The notes: generated from the letters alone by a model not told the origin. A DNA stretch of 39,257 bases from Oceanospirillum sediminis (GCF_014164585.1 NZ_JACJFM010000045.1:1-39257); one strand, 5' to 3'. Shown: positions 1 through 8,760, counted from the stretch's first letter. Numbers and translations: made by a program.

Positions 1-1
1 G

Positions 2-91
2 AGCAGAAAATCAGTTGGCTTTATTTCCTGGAGCAATAAAGCCAACCGATGCTCGGTTAGATAGAAACCTGACTTTTTCAGGGCTGACTAC
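2..91. repeat. Left copy of a 90-bp inverted repeat with three hairpins
   Basis: Positions 2-91 are the perfect reverse complement of 39168-39257; identity stops abruptly at position 92. Three successive hairpins lie inside. The first has 11-bp arms at 14-24 and 36-46 (GTTGGCTTTAT / ATAAAGCCAAC). The second has 6-bp arms at 44-49 and 53-58 (AACCGA / TCGGTT). The third has 5-bp arms at 68-72 and 78-82 (CCTGA / TCAGG). Read on the minus strand, the repeat encodes the same C-terminal peptide tail as the right copy. It could be a dispersed genomic repeat at which the assembly broke, or a mobile structured element; the sequence alone does not decide. Confidence 0.9.
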
Positions 92-229
92 ATAGTATGC
101 GCATAGTCTGTTCTCCCTGTTTCTATAATCAGTGTAGAACAGATGGCATGACGTCATTTGTCTATTGGTTACCTTTTGCCTGTGTCTGATGAGGAGGTAA
201 GCACTTGCTATTAATTGGCTTGTGTACAA
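11..229 (-). pseudogene. Open frame ending in the repeat-encoded peptide tail (probable fragment)
   Basis: This 72-codon minus-strand frame ends in the same 26 residues (from VVSPEKV to PGNKAN) as the secreted peptide at the right end of the window. The preceding residues are unrelated: basic, polar, and without a signal peptide. No convincing Shine-Dalgarno precedes its start or the internal ATG. The likeliest reading is that the repeat carries an open tail and this copy has lost its proper 5' part. A real second gene with a different N-terminus cannot be excluded. Confidence 0.3.
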
Positions 230-270
230 AAGAGAATCAGATACGCTGGACTTGATCGCTTGAAATATAG

Positions 271-810
271 CTATGCCACTCTGATAAGAGGTTCTTCACC
301 ATCAAAATCCGGAATAATCCAGATCTGTTCAAATGGATGATTCTGTTTATCAAACGCCTGTTGTATCCGCAGAATTTGTGCCCGGTTCCAGAGCACACTG
401 GCATTTCGAATGACCAGCCAGACTCTGTCAGAGTCATAGTGTTTCTCTGCTTTTTTGTTCAACAGAGTCAGTAATGCCATTTTTAGCTGTTCGCATGGGT
501 CGTCAATAATGGCCAGTTCAGCCAGATAAAACCATAAGCGATCTGTTCTATCAGGGGCACGAATATGGCGGGCTTCTTCAGCTGTGGCATAGAGGTGTGC
601 AATTTCCAGATCCAGTTGATGGTCTTCAAAATAGCAGGAAATGTCCGGTTTAGCAGGTTCATTATGCCAGATATGTCGCATTGGCTGGCCGGTTTCCTGC
701 TCGTAGCGACGCATAAATAACCGGGCAGCGTCCCGTTCAAGCAGACGCTTTTCGTGTTCAGAGTGACTGAGTGGCTGGCCAGAGCTATTATGAGAAGTAT
801 CTGAAGTCAT
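271..810 (-). CDS. Hypothetical protein, possible nuclease-like fold (179 aa)
   Basis: I do not recognise the family. The protein is soluble and charged, with no signal peptide or membrane segment. After a helical, basic N-terminus (about residues 17-45) comes a PD dipeptide (55-56) and then DLEIA (67-71), followed by a hydrophobic strand (VWLVIRN, 130-136) and another near the C-terminus (IWIIPDFD). This alternation recalls the restriction-endonuclease-like alpha/beta fold, but the lysine of a PD-(D/E)XK active site is not evident, so function is unassigned. The ATG lies 179 bp downstream of the CapA-MurF stop on the same strand, with a weak ribosome binding site. The two could be co-transcribed, since I see no strong terminator between them. 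Confidence 0.65.
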   Translation of the reverse strand: MTSDTSHNSSGQPLSHSEHEKRLLERDAARLFMRRYEQETGQPMRHIWHNEPAKPDISCYFEDHQLDLEIAHLYATAEEARHIRAPDRTDRLWFYLAELAIIDDPCEQLKMALLTLLNKKAEKHYDSDRVWLVIRNASVLWNRAQILRIQQAFDKQNHPFEQIWIIPDFDGEEPLIRVA

Positions 811-989
811 CGCTTATGATCTTTGAATTATCCGGTTTAATCTGACCTGACATTAATGCTGGTAACACCTGGCTCAGATCACTTTCTGTTCATAAGGTAT
901 CAGAGGGGGCAGTGATACACCTATGATGCTTATTTGTTGATCAAGTTCAACCTGTTATTATCTCAATCTTTTATAAGTCATTCTGTTAG

Positions 990-3900
990 TCAGGTGTGAT
1001 CTGATACGCTGATCTGTTGCTGCAATTGCTGAATAACACGCCGTAAGCCTATTCCATTGGAAGCTTTAAACAGAATAAGATCCTGATGCAGGCTGTTGTA
1101 CGATAAGTATTGTGTCAGAGCATCTGTTGATTCAAAGAAACGGTATGGTACTTTGCTGTTTTCCAATCCGGGTAAAATTTTACTCATCTGCTCACCTGTC
1201 AGCAGTACCTGATCTGCGGCGGCATCTGTAATCATTGGCGTTAATGCCCGATGATAATGCTCAGACTGGTCTGATAGTTCCAGCATATCTCCCAATACCA
1301 TAATCTTTCTGCCCGGCGTTGTGCTGGCTTTAAAAGCCCGTAAAGCGGCTTTCATTGAGATAGGGTTAGCATTATAGGCATCATCAATGATCTGAATCCT
1401 GCCAAAAGAGGTGCTGATATCAGAACGGATTCCCCTGCCTTCGATTACTCCAACCTGACTGAATGCTTCCAGGTAGTCGGTATAATTCTCTTCAGACAGC
1501 ACCAGTACTGCCAGGCAGGATAATAAATTCAGCACGATATGTTCAGGCTGGTGGCCGCAGGGCAGTTCGATATACTGATCAAATAAACGAATATGAGCGA
1601 TGCCCTGATCATCAAGTTTTTTCAGCTGAATATGGTCGCTGTCTGACAGGCCATAGCAGATAGTTTGCAGCTTGAATTCTGCTGCCCGGTTAAGCATATA
1701 ATCAAAATGTTCCGTTTCAGAGCAGATAACCGCGGTCATTCCGGGCTGCATACCGTTAAAGATATTGGTTTTTTTGCGAGCAATATCCAACGTTGTTTCT
1801 CCGGGCTTCAGGTGGGCTGCAGAGATATTGGTAATCACAGTAATATCTGGTGAAACATATCTGATATGCTTGTAGCGAGCGGTATTGATCGCACTGATTG
1901 CTGTTTCCAGTACAACAAAATCAGCATCATAAGGAGCACTGGCCAGTACAACAAACAGGCCTACACGACTGTTATAGTTATTGTAGGTTGTCCAGACTTT
2001 TTTATTCTGACCCAGAATGACGTTCATGGCATGAAGTGTTGAGGATTTCCCCGCGCTGCCTGTGATACAGATTACTTTGCCTTTAAGTCTTTTCCGGCTG
2101 GCGATACCGATCTCTATCATTGCCTTGATCGGGTCCTGCACTTTTAGCAGAGGCAATCCCAGTTTACTTAACCCTGTCGTTTCAGAAACAATAGCGCCTG
2201 CTATACAATGATGAATTTGCTTAATTTTACGATGACTGTTCCAGTTGTTGTCGTACACTTTCTGCATATTGCTATATCGTTCATGCCGAGCCAGGGTGAC
2301 GTAATCCGATGCAACATATAAACAGGGATCTGTAACGCAATCTATGTGATTACTGGCTCTGACAACAGATTGCACCAGCCAGTCATCTGCTGGAGGATTT
2401 ATCCAGCGCCCTCCTGTAATTTCTTCCAGTTGTCCGGCATTCCAGCCTCTATGAGTTGATGTTTTCAGGAACTCGTCTGAAAATGTCTGCCGATAATCTG
2501 TGTTTTCGTAGGCGCTGCATCCCTGAATATTTATATGAATAATTTGTGGGGCGATATATTTGCCCGCTTTTCTGGCGGCAGGTGTTCCTGTCAGGCGAAT
2601 ACTGATTTTTAAGGCAATATTTTTAATGGCGCTGAGCGGTGGTGGTCTTAAGCCGTAGCGGTCACGATAAATCACGCCGGGTTGCCATTGACTGGTTGGC
2701 TGCATCCAGTCACAGGGATCATGATCCATTGCATGTCCCCAGTCCGGCATGGTAGACGGCATCATAGGCGCTGCACGTATATCCAGGCGCATATCCTCAG
2801 ATATTATTTCATCGCAACACCAGTAGCTCTCTACATAGATCATCTGACGTTGCTGAATGTTGTCTGGTGATATATGAACTCCCAGCAGGGTTAACGGCCC
2901 CAGTCGTACCGGAGTGATCCGGCAATGTTCTGGTACACTGGCGGTCTGATAATCTTCGGGCACAGGGGAAAATCGGCTCAGCAGTTCAGGAATAATACGA
3001 GGGTTTTGCAGTTCTGGTCGCTGAGTCACTGGGCGTACTGGTGGTGCCAGAGAGATAGAAGCAGAGCCATCATTTTTATCTATAGTCAGGTTACAACCCA
3101 GGGGATGTGAAAGCTGAAGCATTTTTTCAGACAAGGCTCTGGCATCTTCGCTATATAGTTTTCGGGTAAAACCAAAACCAGCACCAACAGGAATAAATCT
3201 TAGTTTCTCCACGCCTCTGCTACTGACGGTCAGTTCAAATAACCCACTATCCGCTAAGTTATTTCGTACTGCATCAAACAACAGATCGCCTGCATCGTAA
3301 ATAACAGGACGAGATCGGTAAACCTCTATTCCCTGCAGCTGATGCGCTGATGCTCCCAGAATGGCGTCTGCTCCGGCGTCGATAATGGCATGCCCTACTG
3401 CGACTTCGTTTTTGCAGGGGGCAGGTTGATTATTTTCGCCCCAGTGAACAGCCACCAGAATGATATCAGCGACTGTTCTGGCATGCTGGATTCTGGGCTT
3501 CAGTATCTGGTGCCACTGTTCAGGAGCTTTCAGGTCGATCCAGGCATTGCCCGGTGTTGTCTCTGTAGCGGCAAAACGATGCTGGGTCGCGTCAATGGAA
3601 AACACGGCAACATTGAGATGGCCTGCCCGATAAAACGCCGGGCGAAAAGCACTTTCTGTGTTACGGCCTGAACCAGCGCAGGACAGACCTACTGCATTCA
3701 GTATCATTTGTTGCTGCAATTGAGCCTCGGGGCCGTAATCTCCACTATGATTATTGGCTGTGGTGACCATGTTTACACCGGCATCCAGCAGAATGCTGAG
3801 CATTTCAGGTCTTGCCCGGTAGTAGTAGGGGCCACCTTCACCTTTGGCAGCCCCTTGTTCACCACAAGTGGCCAGTACACACTCCAGATTAACAATAGCA

Positions 3901-4091
3901 AGATCGGCTGCATGCAGTTCAGGTATATCCAGAATACGTGACTGAAGGCTTTCCCTGTATCGATAATGCTGGCGTCGTCCGAGATTCACATCGCCACCCC
4001 AGACGAGAGTGACTGTTTTTTCTTCCGTTTGAGGGGGGGCAGTCTGAGGAGACTGCTCTGAATCTTCTGGTGCAGGGGATAATTTTTTCAC
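990..4091 (-). CDS. CapA-type metallophosphoesterase fused to a MurF-type ligase (1033 aa)
   Basis: Four parts can be seen. Residues about 27-305 are a CapA/PgsA poly-gamma-glutamate synthesis domain: WGGDVNLGRR, the NLE at 68-70, TANNHSGDYG, AVHWGEN and the GASAHQ turn. Residues about 390-505 resemble the beta-sandwich found at the C-terminus of some glycosyltransferases and polysaccharide proteins (DHDPCDWMQPTSQW...G.IYRDR). Residues about 548-665 match the MurF/MurE N-terminal domain. Residues about 672-1025 are the Mur ligase ATPase and C-terminal domains, with P-loop GSAGKSS (678-684) and the MurF-like DDAYNANPISM (903-913). There is no signal peptide, so a cytoplasmic location is likely. 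Translation starts at GTG with a weak AGAG upstream. CapA and Mur ligase-like CapB belong to poly-gamma-glutamate synthesis, so an ATP-dependent amide ligase making a peptide polymer or conjugate is a fair inference; the substrate is unknown. No other capsule gene is nearby. Confidence 0.85.
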   Translation of the reverse strand: MKKLSPAPEDSEQSPQTAPPQTEEKTVTLVWGGDVNLGRRQHYRYRESLQSRILDIPELHAADLAIVNLECVLATCGEQGAAKGEGGPYYYRARPEMLSILLDAGVNMVTTANNHSGDYGPEAQLQQQMILNAVGLSCAGSGRNTESAFRPAFYRAGHLNVAVFSIDATQHRFAATETTPGNAWIDLKAPEQWHQILKPRIQHARTVADIILVAVHWGENNQPAPCKNEVAVGHAIIDAGADAILGASAHQLQGIEVYRSRPVIYDAGDLLFDAVRNNLADSGLFELTVSSRGVEKLRFIPVGAGFGFTRKLYSEDARALSEKMLQLSHPLGCNLTIDKNDGSASISLAPPVRPVTQRPELQNPRIIPELLSRFSPVPEDYQTASVPEHCRITPVRLGPLTLLGVHISPDNIQQRQMIYVESYWCCDEIISEDMRLDIRAAPMMPSTMPDWGHAMDHDPCDWMQPTSQWQPGVIYRDRYGLRPPPLSAIKNIALKISIRLTGTPAARKAGKYIAPQIIHINIQGCSAYENTDYRQTFSDEFLKTSTHRGWNAGQLEEITGGRWINPPADDWLVQSVVRASNHIDCVTDPCLYVASDYVTLARHERYSNMQKVYDNNWNSHRKIKQIHHCIAGAIVSETTGLSKLGLPLLKVQDPIKAMIEIGIASRKRLKGKVICITGSAGKSSTLHAMNVILGQNKKVWTTYNNYNSRVGLFVVLASAPYDADFVVLETAISAINTARYKHIRYVSPDITVITNISAAHLKPGETTLDIARKKTNIFNGMQPGMTAVICSETEHFDYMLNRAAEFKLQTICYGLSDSDHIQLKKLDDQGIAHIRLFDQYIELPCGHQPEHIVLNLLSCLAVLVLSEENYTDYLEAFSQVGVIEGRGIRSDISTSFGRIQIIDDAYNANPISMKAALRAFKASTTPGRKIMVLGDMLELSDQSEHYHRALTPMITDAAADQVLLTGEQMSKILPGLENSKVPYRFFESTDALTQYLSYNSLHQDLILFKASNGIGLRRVIQQLQQQISVSDHT

Positions 4092-4453
4092 AGCAGCTCT
4101 TTCTGGAGTGTTACGATAAATGTTGTCGCACTTTAATCCAGAATCATCATCTGAATGCTGATAAGGAAAACAGTGCCGCTCTATTATACATAATAGATGT
4201 TTTTTAACTGCCTGGCCTCTGATAAAGGTGTTCCGATATCCTCCTGGTCAGGCAGAAAAGCGGAGTAATGTTTAACCGATAAGCTTTTTTCAGCGATTGA
4301 AAATAAGCCTGATAGTTCTAAAAATGAAAAACAAGGTTGTTATAAAAATATTTCCTTGCACTTCTGAAATTATGAACTAGGTTAAAAAAATCAAGCGTGA
4401 TAAAGATAGCGTTTTCTGAACCTGGTCTCAGAAAAGCACAAGGATGTTTAGTT
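4092..4453. promoter_or_regulatory. Divergent intergenic region with a candidate promoter for the CapA-MurF gene
   Basis: This AT-rich 362-bp region separates two divergent genes. A perfect minus-strand TATAAT lies at 4183-4188, inside an inverted repeat (CTATTA at 4181-4186, TAATAG at 4191-4196). The -35 hexamer at the expected spacing is poor, so either another factor helps or the match is fortuitous. For the plus-strand gene, TTGAAA followed 17 bp later by AAAAAT (around 4300-4325) is a weak candidate. Ahead of the chosen ATG at 4454, AAGGA provides a ribosome binding site. Confidence 0.35.
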
Positions 4454-5197
4454 ATGATCGACGCACCCATTGCATCAGATAGACCTGTTACAACAAATAA
4501 TACCCGTAAGATGCAGAAAGACGCTGAGTATCAGATCCGTGTTCAGCCTGTTGGTGATGCTGTTTTTCGAGATAAGATTTTGAAATATAAGGAGTTAAAT
4601 TCTGGAGTATCTGTTTTTCATTTCTTACGTTCATCAGGACAAGAGAGATCCAATCTGGCTGCTATATATGCAGCATATAAGATTTGTTTTGATGCTGACT
4701 CATATTCGGAGCGCTCTGAATATGTATTTAAGAATAAATCTGAAAAAATCATTCAAGTAAAAGATATATATAAAACGGGCGTCATGTATGATCTGTTTTG
4801 TTTCCGTTTTGCTGTTGAAGTCAGTATAGATGGGAAATGGGTGCCTTTTCTTTTTACTCTGCATAATCGTGGTGATCTGCTTAGTACCAGTTTGTATTCG
4901 TATGAAGTGTTAAGTCCACATATAGCAACTCACCTTCTGCAGATGATTGATTGTTATCTGTATGGCTATAGTCGTGGAGTAATAAAACGGCATGCTGTAT
5001 CTGCACCTGATTTTTTCAGAGTGATAGAATCTGAGCAGATTATTCTGGGATGCGATCAGGGGCTGTTTTATGAAAACCGGTTTGATGATCCAGAAGTTTT
5101 TCAAAGTACTTTACAATACTGGAATAGCAGCTTTACGGCAGAGTCGGAAAAATGGCCATCTGTAGCAACAAAAGGGTGGCTTGAGGCTTGTATGTAG
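4454..5197 (+). CDS. Hypothetical protein (247 aa)
   Basis: The family is not recognised. I place the start at ATG 4454 because AAGGA stands about nine bases upstream; the frame is also open from a GTG at 4397, which would add 19 residues but has no good ribosome binding site. The predicted product is soluble and mixed alpha/beta, rich in aromatic residues (many Tyr and Phe), with no signal peptide or membrane helix. Local base composition is more AT-rich than the acn genes beside it, with many A/T third positions, so it may be an accessory gene of different origin. It is monocistronic: it diverges from the CapA-MurF gene and converges on acnA, with which it may share the terminator at 5292-5324. 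Confidence 0.65.
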   Translation: MIDAPIASDRPVTTNNTRKMQKDAEYQIRVQPVGDAVFRDKILKYKELNSGVSVFHFLRSSGQERSNLAAIYAAYKICFDADSYSERSEYVFKNKSEKIIQVKDIYKTGVMYDLFCFRFAVEVSIDGKWVPFLFTLHNRGDLLSTSLYSYEVLSPHIATHLLQMIDCYLYGYSRGVIKRHAVSAPDFFRVIESEQIILGCDQGLFYENRFDDPEVFQSTLQYWNSSFTAESEKWPSVATKGWLEACM

Positions 5198-5264
5198 TGA
5201 TGGCTTCGTATTTTATGGCCTTAAAACGTCTGGCAAAGTACAAATGCAGAGAATATTATTCTCT

Positions 5265-5324
5265 TGAGCATTCAATGCAAATGAGAATAAAAAATCCGGT
5301 ATCTCAAAATCAGATACCGGATTT
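5265..5324. repeat. Copy A of an element shared by the acnA and acnB 3' flanks
   Basis: TGAGCATTCAATGC (5265-5278) is identical to 11585-11598. Shortly after it, the hairpin arms CCGGTATCT / AGATACCGG, with a 7-nt loop, recur in the acnB terminator. The order and plus-strand orientation are the same in both places, although acnA and acnB point in opposite directions. Just upstream is another small hairpin, AGAGAAT-ATT-ATTCTCT. Confidence 0.6.
5292..5324 (-). terminator. acnA terminator, possibly bidirectional
   Basis: Perfect 13-bp arms lie at 5292-5304 and 5312-5324 with a 7-nt loop. On the minus strand the stem runs into a run of six T, a typical intrinsic terminator just after acnA. On the plus strand the following sequence is GTGTGTG rather than T-rich, so it should work less well for the 247-aa gene. 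Confidence 0.85.
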
Positions 5325-5354
5325 GTGTGTGATTCAGAGGAATTCCGGGTACCT

Positions 5355-8072
5355 TTATGTATTAGAGGCGATAATATCCCGTAATACCATCGGCAGAATG
5401 CCTTTATGACGGATCTGATCCAGCTCGGATGAGGTATCCACACGAGAGGTCAGTTCAATCTGCTGTGATGAGCCATCTGCTCTGTTGATGTTCAGTGTCA
5501 CAGTGCCGCGCGGCTCCAGCGTATCAATACCGTTCAGATCGAAGGTTTCTGTGCCATCCAGACTCAGAGATGCCCGTGTCACACCTTCCGGCAGTTGCAG
5601 CGGCAGAACGCCCATACCCACCAGATTGGATTTGTGAATACGCTCAAAGCTCTCTGCGATGATGGCTCTTACACCCAGCAGTGCAGGCCCTTTGGCTGCC
5701 CAGTCACGGGATGAACCTGTGCCATACAGCTTACCACCAAAGACAACGGTCGAGGTGCCTTCTGCACGGTAACGCTCAGCGGCATCGTAAATAGACATCT
5801 GCGCTGGAGCCGCGTCAGCCGAGTAATATTTAGTTACTGCGCCAGTGGTGCCCGGCAGCAACAGGTTTCTGGCTTTTACGTTGCCGAAGATACTACGCAG
5901 CATCACATGGTGGTTACCACGGCGTGCTCCCAGTGATGTCATATCTTCGTCAGCAACGCCTTGTGACCTCAGGTATTCCCCTGGAGGCGAATCCGGACGG
6001 ATACGGCTAACCGGTGAGATATGATCCGTAGTGGTGTTGTCATCACACATCACCAGCATACGCGCGCCTGAGATATTGCTCAGAGAGTCTTCTGGTGTCT
6101 CCAGTGAGAAACCGTCGAAGAAGGAGATCTCCTGAATGTACGTTGAATCTGCATCCCATTTATACACAGGGCCTGTTGGGGATTCCAGTTTCTGCCAGGT
6201 CTCGGGGCCATCCAGAGAGTTTTCATAGGTTTCACGGAAGGCTTTCGGGTCCATACACTCCTGCATGGTTTGAGTAATCTCGGCGTTGCTTGGCCAGATA
6301 TCTTTCAAGAAGACATTATTGCCGTTGGCGTCCTGACCAATAGGCTGAGTGGTGACATCAATATTGACGTTACCGGCTATCGCCATCGCTACCACCAGCG
6401 GGGGGGACATCAGGAAGTTGGTATCCACATCCGGGTGTACACGACCTTCAAAGTTACGGTTACCGGACAGCACAGAGGCCGCGATAATATCGTGCTTTTG
6501 CAGTGCTTCTTCGATGCTTGGTGCCAGAGGGCCGGAGTTGCCCACGCAGGTGGTACAACCGTAACCGGCGGTATTAAAGCCCAGGGCATCCAGATGCTGT
6601 TGCAGTCCTGCTTTGGTTAAGAAATCGGTCGCAACCGGTGACCCCGGAGCCAGAGAGGTTTTAACGCCAGCCGGTACCTTCATGCCCAGTTCGTTGGCCT
6701 TTTTGGCCAGCAGGCCCGCAGCAATCAGCAAGCCAGGGTTAGAGGTGTTGGTACAAGCGGTGATTGCGGCAATTACGATATCGCCGTCTTTTAGCTCTCT
6801 TTCAGGCAGCGGTTGGAAAATACCTGCTTCGTCTGCCTTCATTGGCGTTACGGTAACCACTTCAGGGTTACGGTCGCCTTCAGAGGCCGCTTTTCTGAAT
6901 ACATTGCCAATCTCAGCCAGTGGTAGTCGGTCTTGAGGGCGTTTTGGACCCGCAACAGAAGGCTCAACTGTGGACAGATCAAGCTGAAGCAGATCGGTAT
7001 ATTTCGGCAGTGCCTGACCCGGGGTCCAGGCCATATTCTGTGCTTTATAGTATTCCAGTGGCAGCTCACCATCACGACCGGTGGCTCTCATATATTCGGC
7101 AGAGACTTCATCAAACGGGAAGAAGCCCATCGTCGCGCCATACTCAGGGGACATATTGGCGATGGTTGCACGATCAGGCAGAGACAGGTTGGCACAGCCT
7201 TCACCCACGTATTCAACAAACTTACCGACTACACCGCCTGGGAAATTACGCAGCATTTCCGTGATGGTCAGTACCAGGTCTGTTGCCGTTACGCCTTCTC
7301 TTAATGCGCCTGTCAGCTCAACACCCACAACTTCCGGTGCCAGCATCTGCATGGGTTGGCCCAGCATTGAAGCACCGGCTTCAATACCGCCCACACCCCA
7401 GCCGACAATACCCAGGGCGTTCGCCATTGGTGTGTGGCTGTCCATGCCGATCAGCGTATCCGGAATCATCAAGCCATTCATGTTGAGATAGCCTTGTGCC
7501 AGATATTCCAGGTTAACCTGGTGCACAATACCGGTTTGTGGCGGAATAATACGGATGGTGTTGAACGCCTGTGCGCCCCATTTCAGGAAGGCATAACGTT
7601 CTTTGTTTCTGGCGGCTTCCAGCTCGCCATTGATTCTGAGAGATGCCGGGCTGCCAGTATTATCCATAGTCACCGTGTGATCAATCACCAGATCCGCACG
7701 TACCAGAGGCTCAATAATCGCAGGATCAAGGCCCATACGCTGCACTGCTGAACGCATCGCGGCAAAATCAACAATAGCGGGGGTACCACTCAGGTCGTGC
7801 ATAATCACGCGACCCGCTGTGAAAGGAATTTCGATCGGTTGCTTACCCTGATGCTCTGTCCAGCCACCCAGCGCCTGAACCTGCTCAGCGGTTACGCCGT
7901 TTTGACCTACATTACGGGCGATACCTTCCAGAATAGGACGAAGAGAAAAAGGGAGTTCATCCAGCTTGATACCAAACTGCTCAGCCGTGTCTGGAAGACT
8001 ATGGTAGTTGTGTGTGGTTCCTGGGAGGGTTCTAACCGAACCGGATGGATCGAAATTTATTGGAGTTGTCAT
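5355..8072 (-). CDS. acnA: Aconitate hydratase A (905 aa)
   Basis: This is the [4Fe-4S] aconitase of the AcnA/IRP1 type, which converts citrate to isocitrate through cis-aconitate in the TCA and glyoxylate cycles in the cytosol. Length and full domain order are normal for AcnA. The cluster ligands are C440 (ACTNTSNPG) and C506 and C509 (GYGCTTCVG). Other hallmarks are DSHTPMANALG (from 211), GGIEAGASMLGQP, and the C-terminal swivel domain with GARRGNHHVM and YGTGSSRDWAAKGP. The ATG is preceded by AAGG at suitable spacing. Family knowledge: AcnA is generally the more oxidant-stable isozyme, often induced by stress or in stationary phase. It diverges from acnB, so the two isozymes share one regulatory region. 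No prp (methylcitrate) genes accompany it here. Confidence 0.97.
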   Translation of the reverse strand: MTTPINFDPSGSVRTLPGTTHNYHSLPDTAEQFGIKLDELPFSLRPILEGIARNVGQNGVTAEQVQALGGWTEHQGKQPIEIPFTAGRVIMHDLSGTPAIVDFAAMRSAVQRMGLDPAIIEPLVRADLVIDHTVTMDNTGSPASLRINGELEAARNKERYAFLKWGAQAFNTIRIIPPQTGIVHQVNLEYLAQGYLNMNGLMIPDTLIGMDSHTPMANALGIVGWGVGGIEAGASMLGQPMQMLAPEVVGVELTGALREGVTATDLVLTITEMLRNFPGGVVGKFVEYVGEGCANLSLPDRATIANMSPEYGATMGFFPFDEVSAEYMRATGRDGELPLEYYKAQNMAWTPGQALPKYTDLLQLDLSTVEPSVAGPKRPQDRLPLAEIGNVFRKAASEGDRNPEVVTVTPMKADEAGIFQPLPERELKDGDIVIAAITACTNTSNPGLLIAAGLLAKKANELGMKVPAGVKTSLAPGSPVATDFLTKAGLQQHLDALGFNTAGYGCTTCVGNSGPLAPSIEEALQKHDIIAASVLSGNRNFEGRVHPDVDTNFLMSPPLVVAMAIAGNVNIDVTTQPIGQDANGNNVFLKDIWPSNAEITQTMQECMDPKAFRETYENSLDGPETWQKLESPTGPVYKWDADSTYIQEISFFDGFSLETPEDSLSNISGARMLVMCDDNTTTDHISPVSRIRPDSPPGEYLRSQGVADEDMTSLGARRGNHHVMLRSIFGNVKARNLLLPGTTGAVTKYYSADAAPAQMSIYDAAERYRAEGTSTVVFGGKLYGTGSSRDWAAKGPALLGVRAIIAESFERIHKSNLVGMGVLPLQLPEGVTRASLSLDGTETFDLNGIDTLEPRGTVTLNINRADGSSQQIELTSRVDTSSELDQIRHKGILPMVLRDIIASNT

Positions 8073-8244
8073 TTTTTATACCTTTCGCAGAGAGGACGTT
8101 GCTGAAGCTACAACTTTGCACGAGTTTCTGGTCATTGCCTGAGCGGCAGGTCATTGTCAGGGTTACCCGGTTTTCGGATTAGTCGTATTTTCAGCCGTCA
8201 AACGAACCGCTATGTCTTGCAACATAAATTATTATCAGGTCAAG

Positions 8245-8256
8245 ATTGTCGACAAT
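8245..8256. promoter_or_regulatory. Palindromic operator candidate ATTGTCGACAAT
   Basis: This is a perfect 12-bp palindrome about 173 bp upstream of the acnA start codon, overlapping the region where an acnA promoter is plausible. TTGTnnACAA-type palindromes are typical of GntR/FadR-subfamily repressors. The cognate regulator is not in the window and the assignment is by motif resemblance only. Confidence 0.4.
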
Positions 8257-8686
8257 ATTAGCCATAAAATGCCTTAAAGCAAGTTTTGATGACAGACTTT
8301 AGTCTGAATTACATACAATCTAAGACTATTTGCTAGTATGTATTAATACTTTGAATGGAAGTGAAGCGGTATAAAAACGGTTTTTTCAGAGTGAACGACA
8401 TTAGTGCTTTGTACGAAAAATGCCGAAATACTTTTGTTTAAGTGCACATAACTCTCTGGAAATGAGTTTGAATCATTCTTAATTTATAAAAGGTAAAAGC
8501 TGCATAAAATGTAGTGATACTTTATTCTTAGCTGAATGCTTCAGAATACTGCCTATACCCTGATGTTCATAAGGATTATGGCTGTTTTTCTTTGGTCTTC
8601 TATGATGTTTACCGGTTAAAGCACATTGTTTTTTAGTACTTTTGTCTAAGTTTTGTCGACTTTTCGCTTCATTTAACGAGTTTTCA

Positions 8687-8716
8687 TTGAGCTGTCAGCC
8701 ACTTTTTTTTTATAAT
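8687..8716 (+). promoter_or_regulatory. Candidate sigma-70 promoter of acnB
   Basis: TTGAGC at 8687-8692 is followed, after 18 bp containing a run of T, by a perfect TATAAT at 8711-8716. It lies about 45 bp upstream of the acnB ATG and is oriented correctly, as expected for a highly expressed gene. Confidence 0.6.
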
Positions 8717-8760
8717 AAGCCCACTAATCATAACTAGATTTAAGTGAGAAGTTTGACGCT

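Larger units (their letters stand above)
8073..8760. promoter_or_regulatory. 688-bp divergent acnA-acnB control region
   Basis: This long AT-rich non-coding stretch has no ORF worth calling. It holds the 12-bp palindrome at 8245-8256 and the acnB promoter at 8687-8716. TTGACC/TAATAA-like hexamers on the minus strand near 8225-8260 could serve acnA. The length leaves room for several regulators. I see no riboswitch or clear small RNA terminator inside it. Confidence 0.6.
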
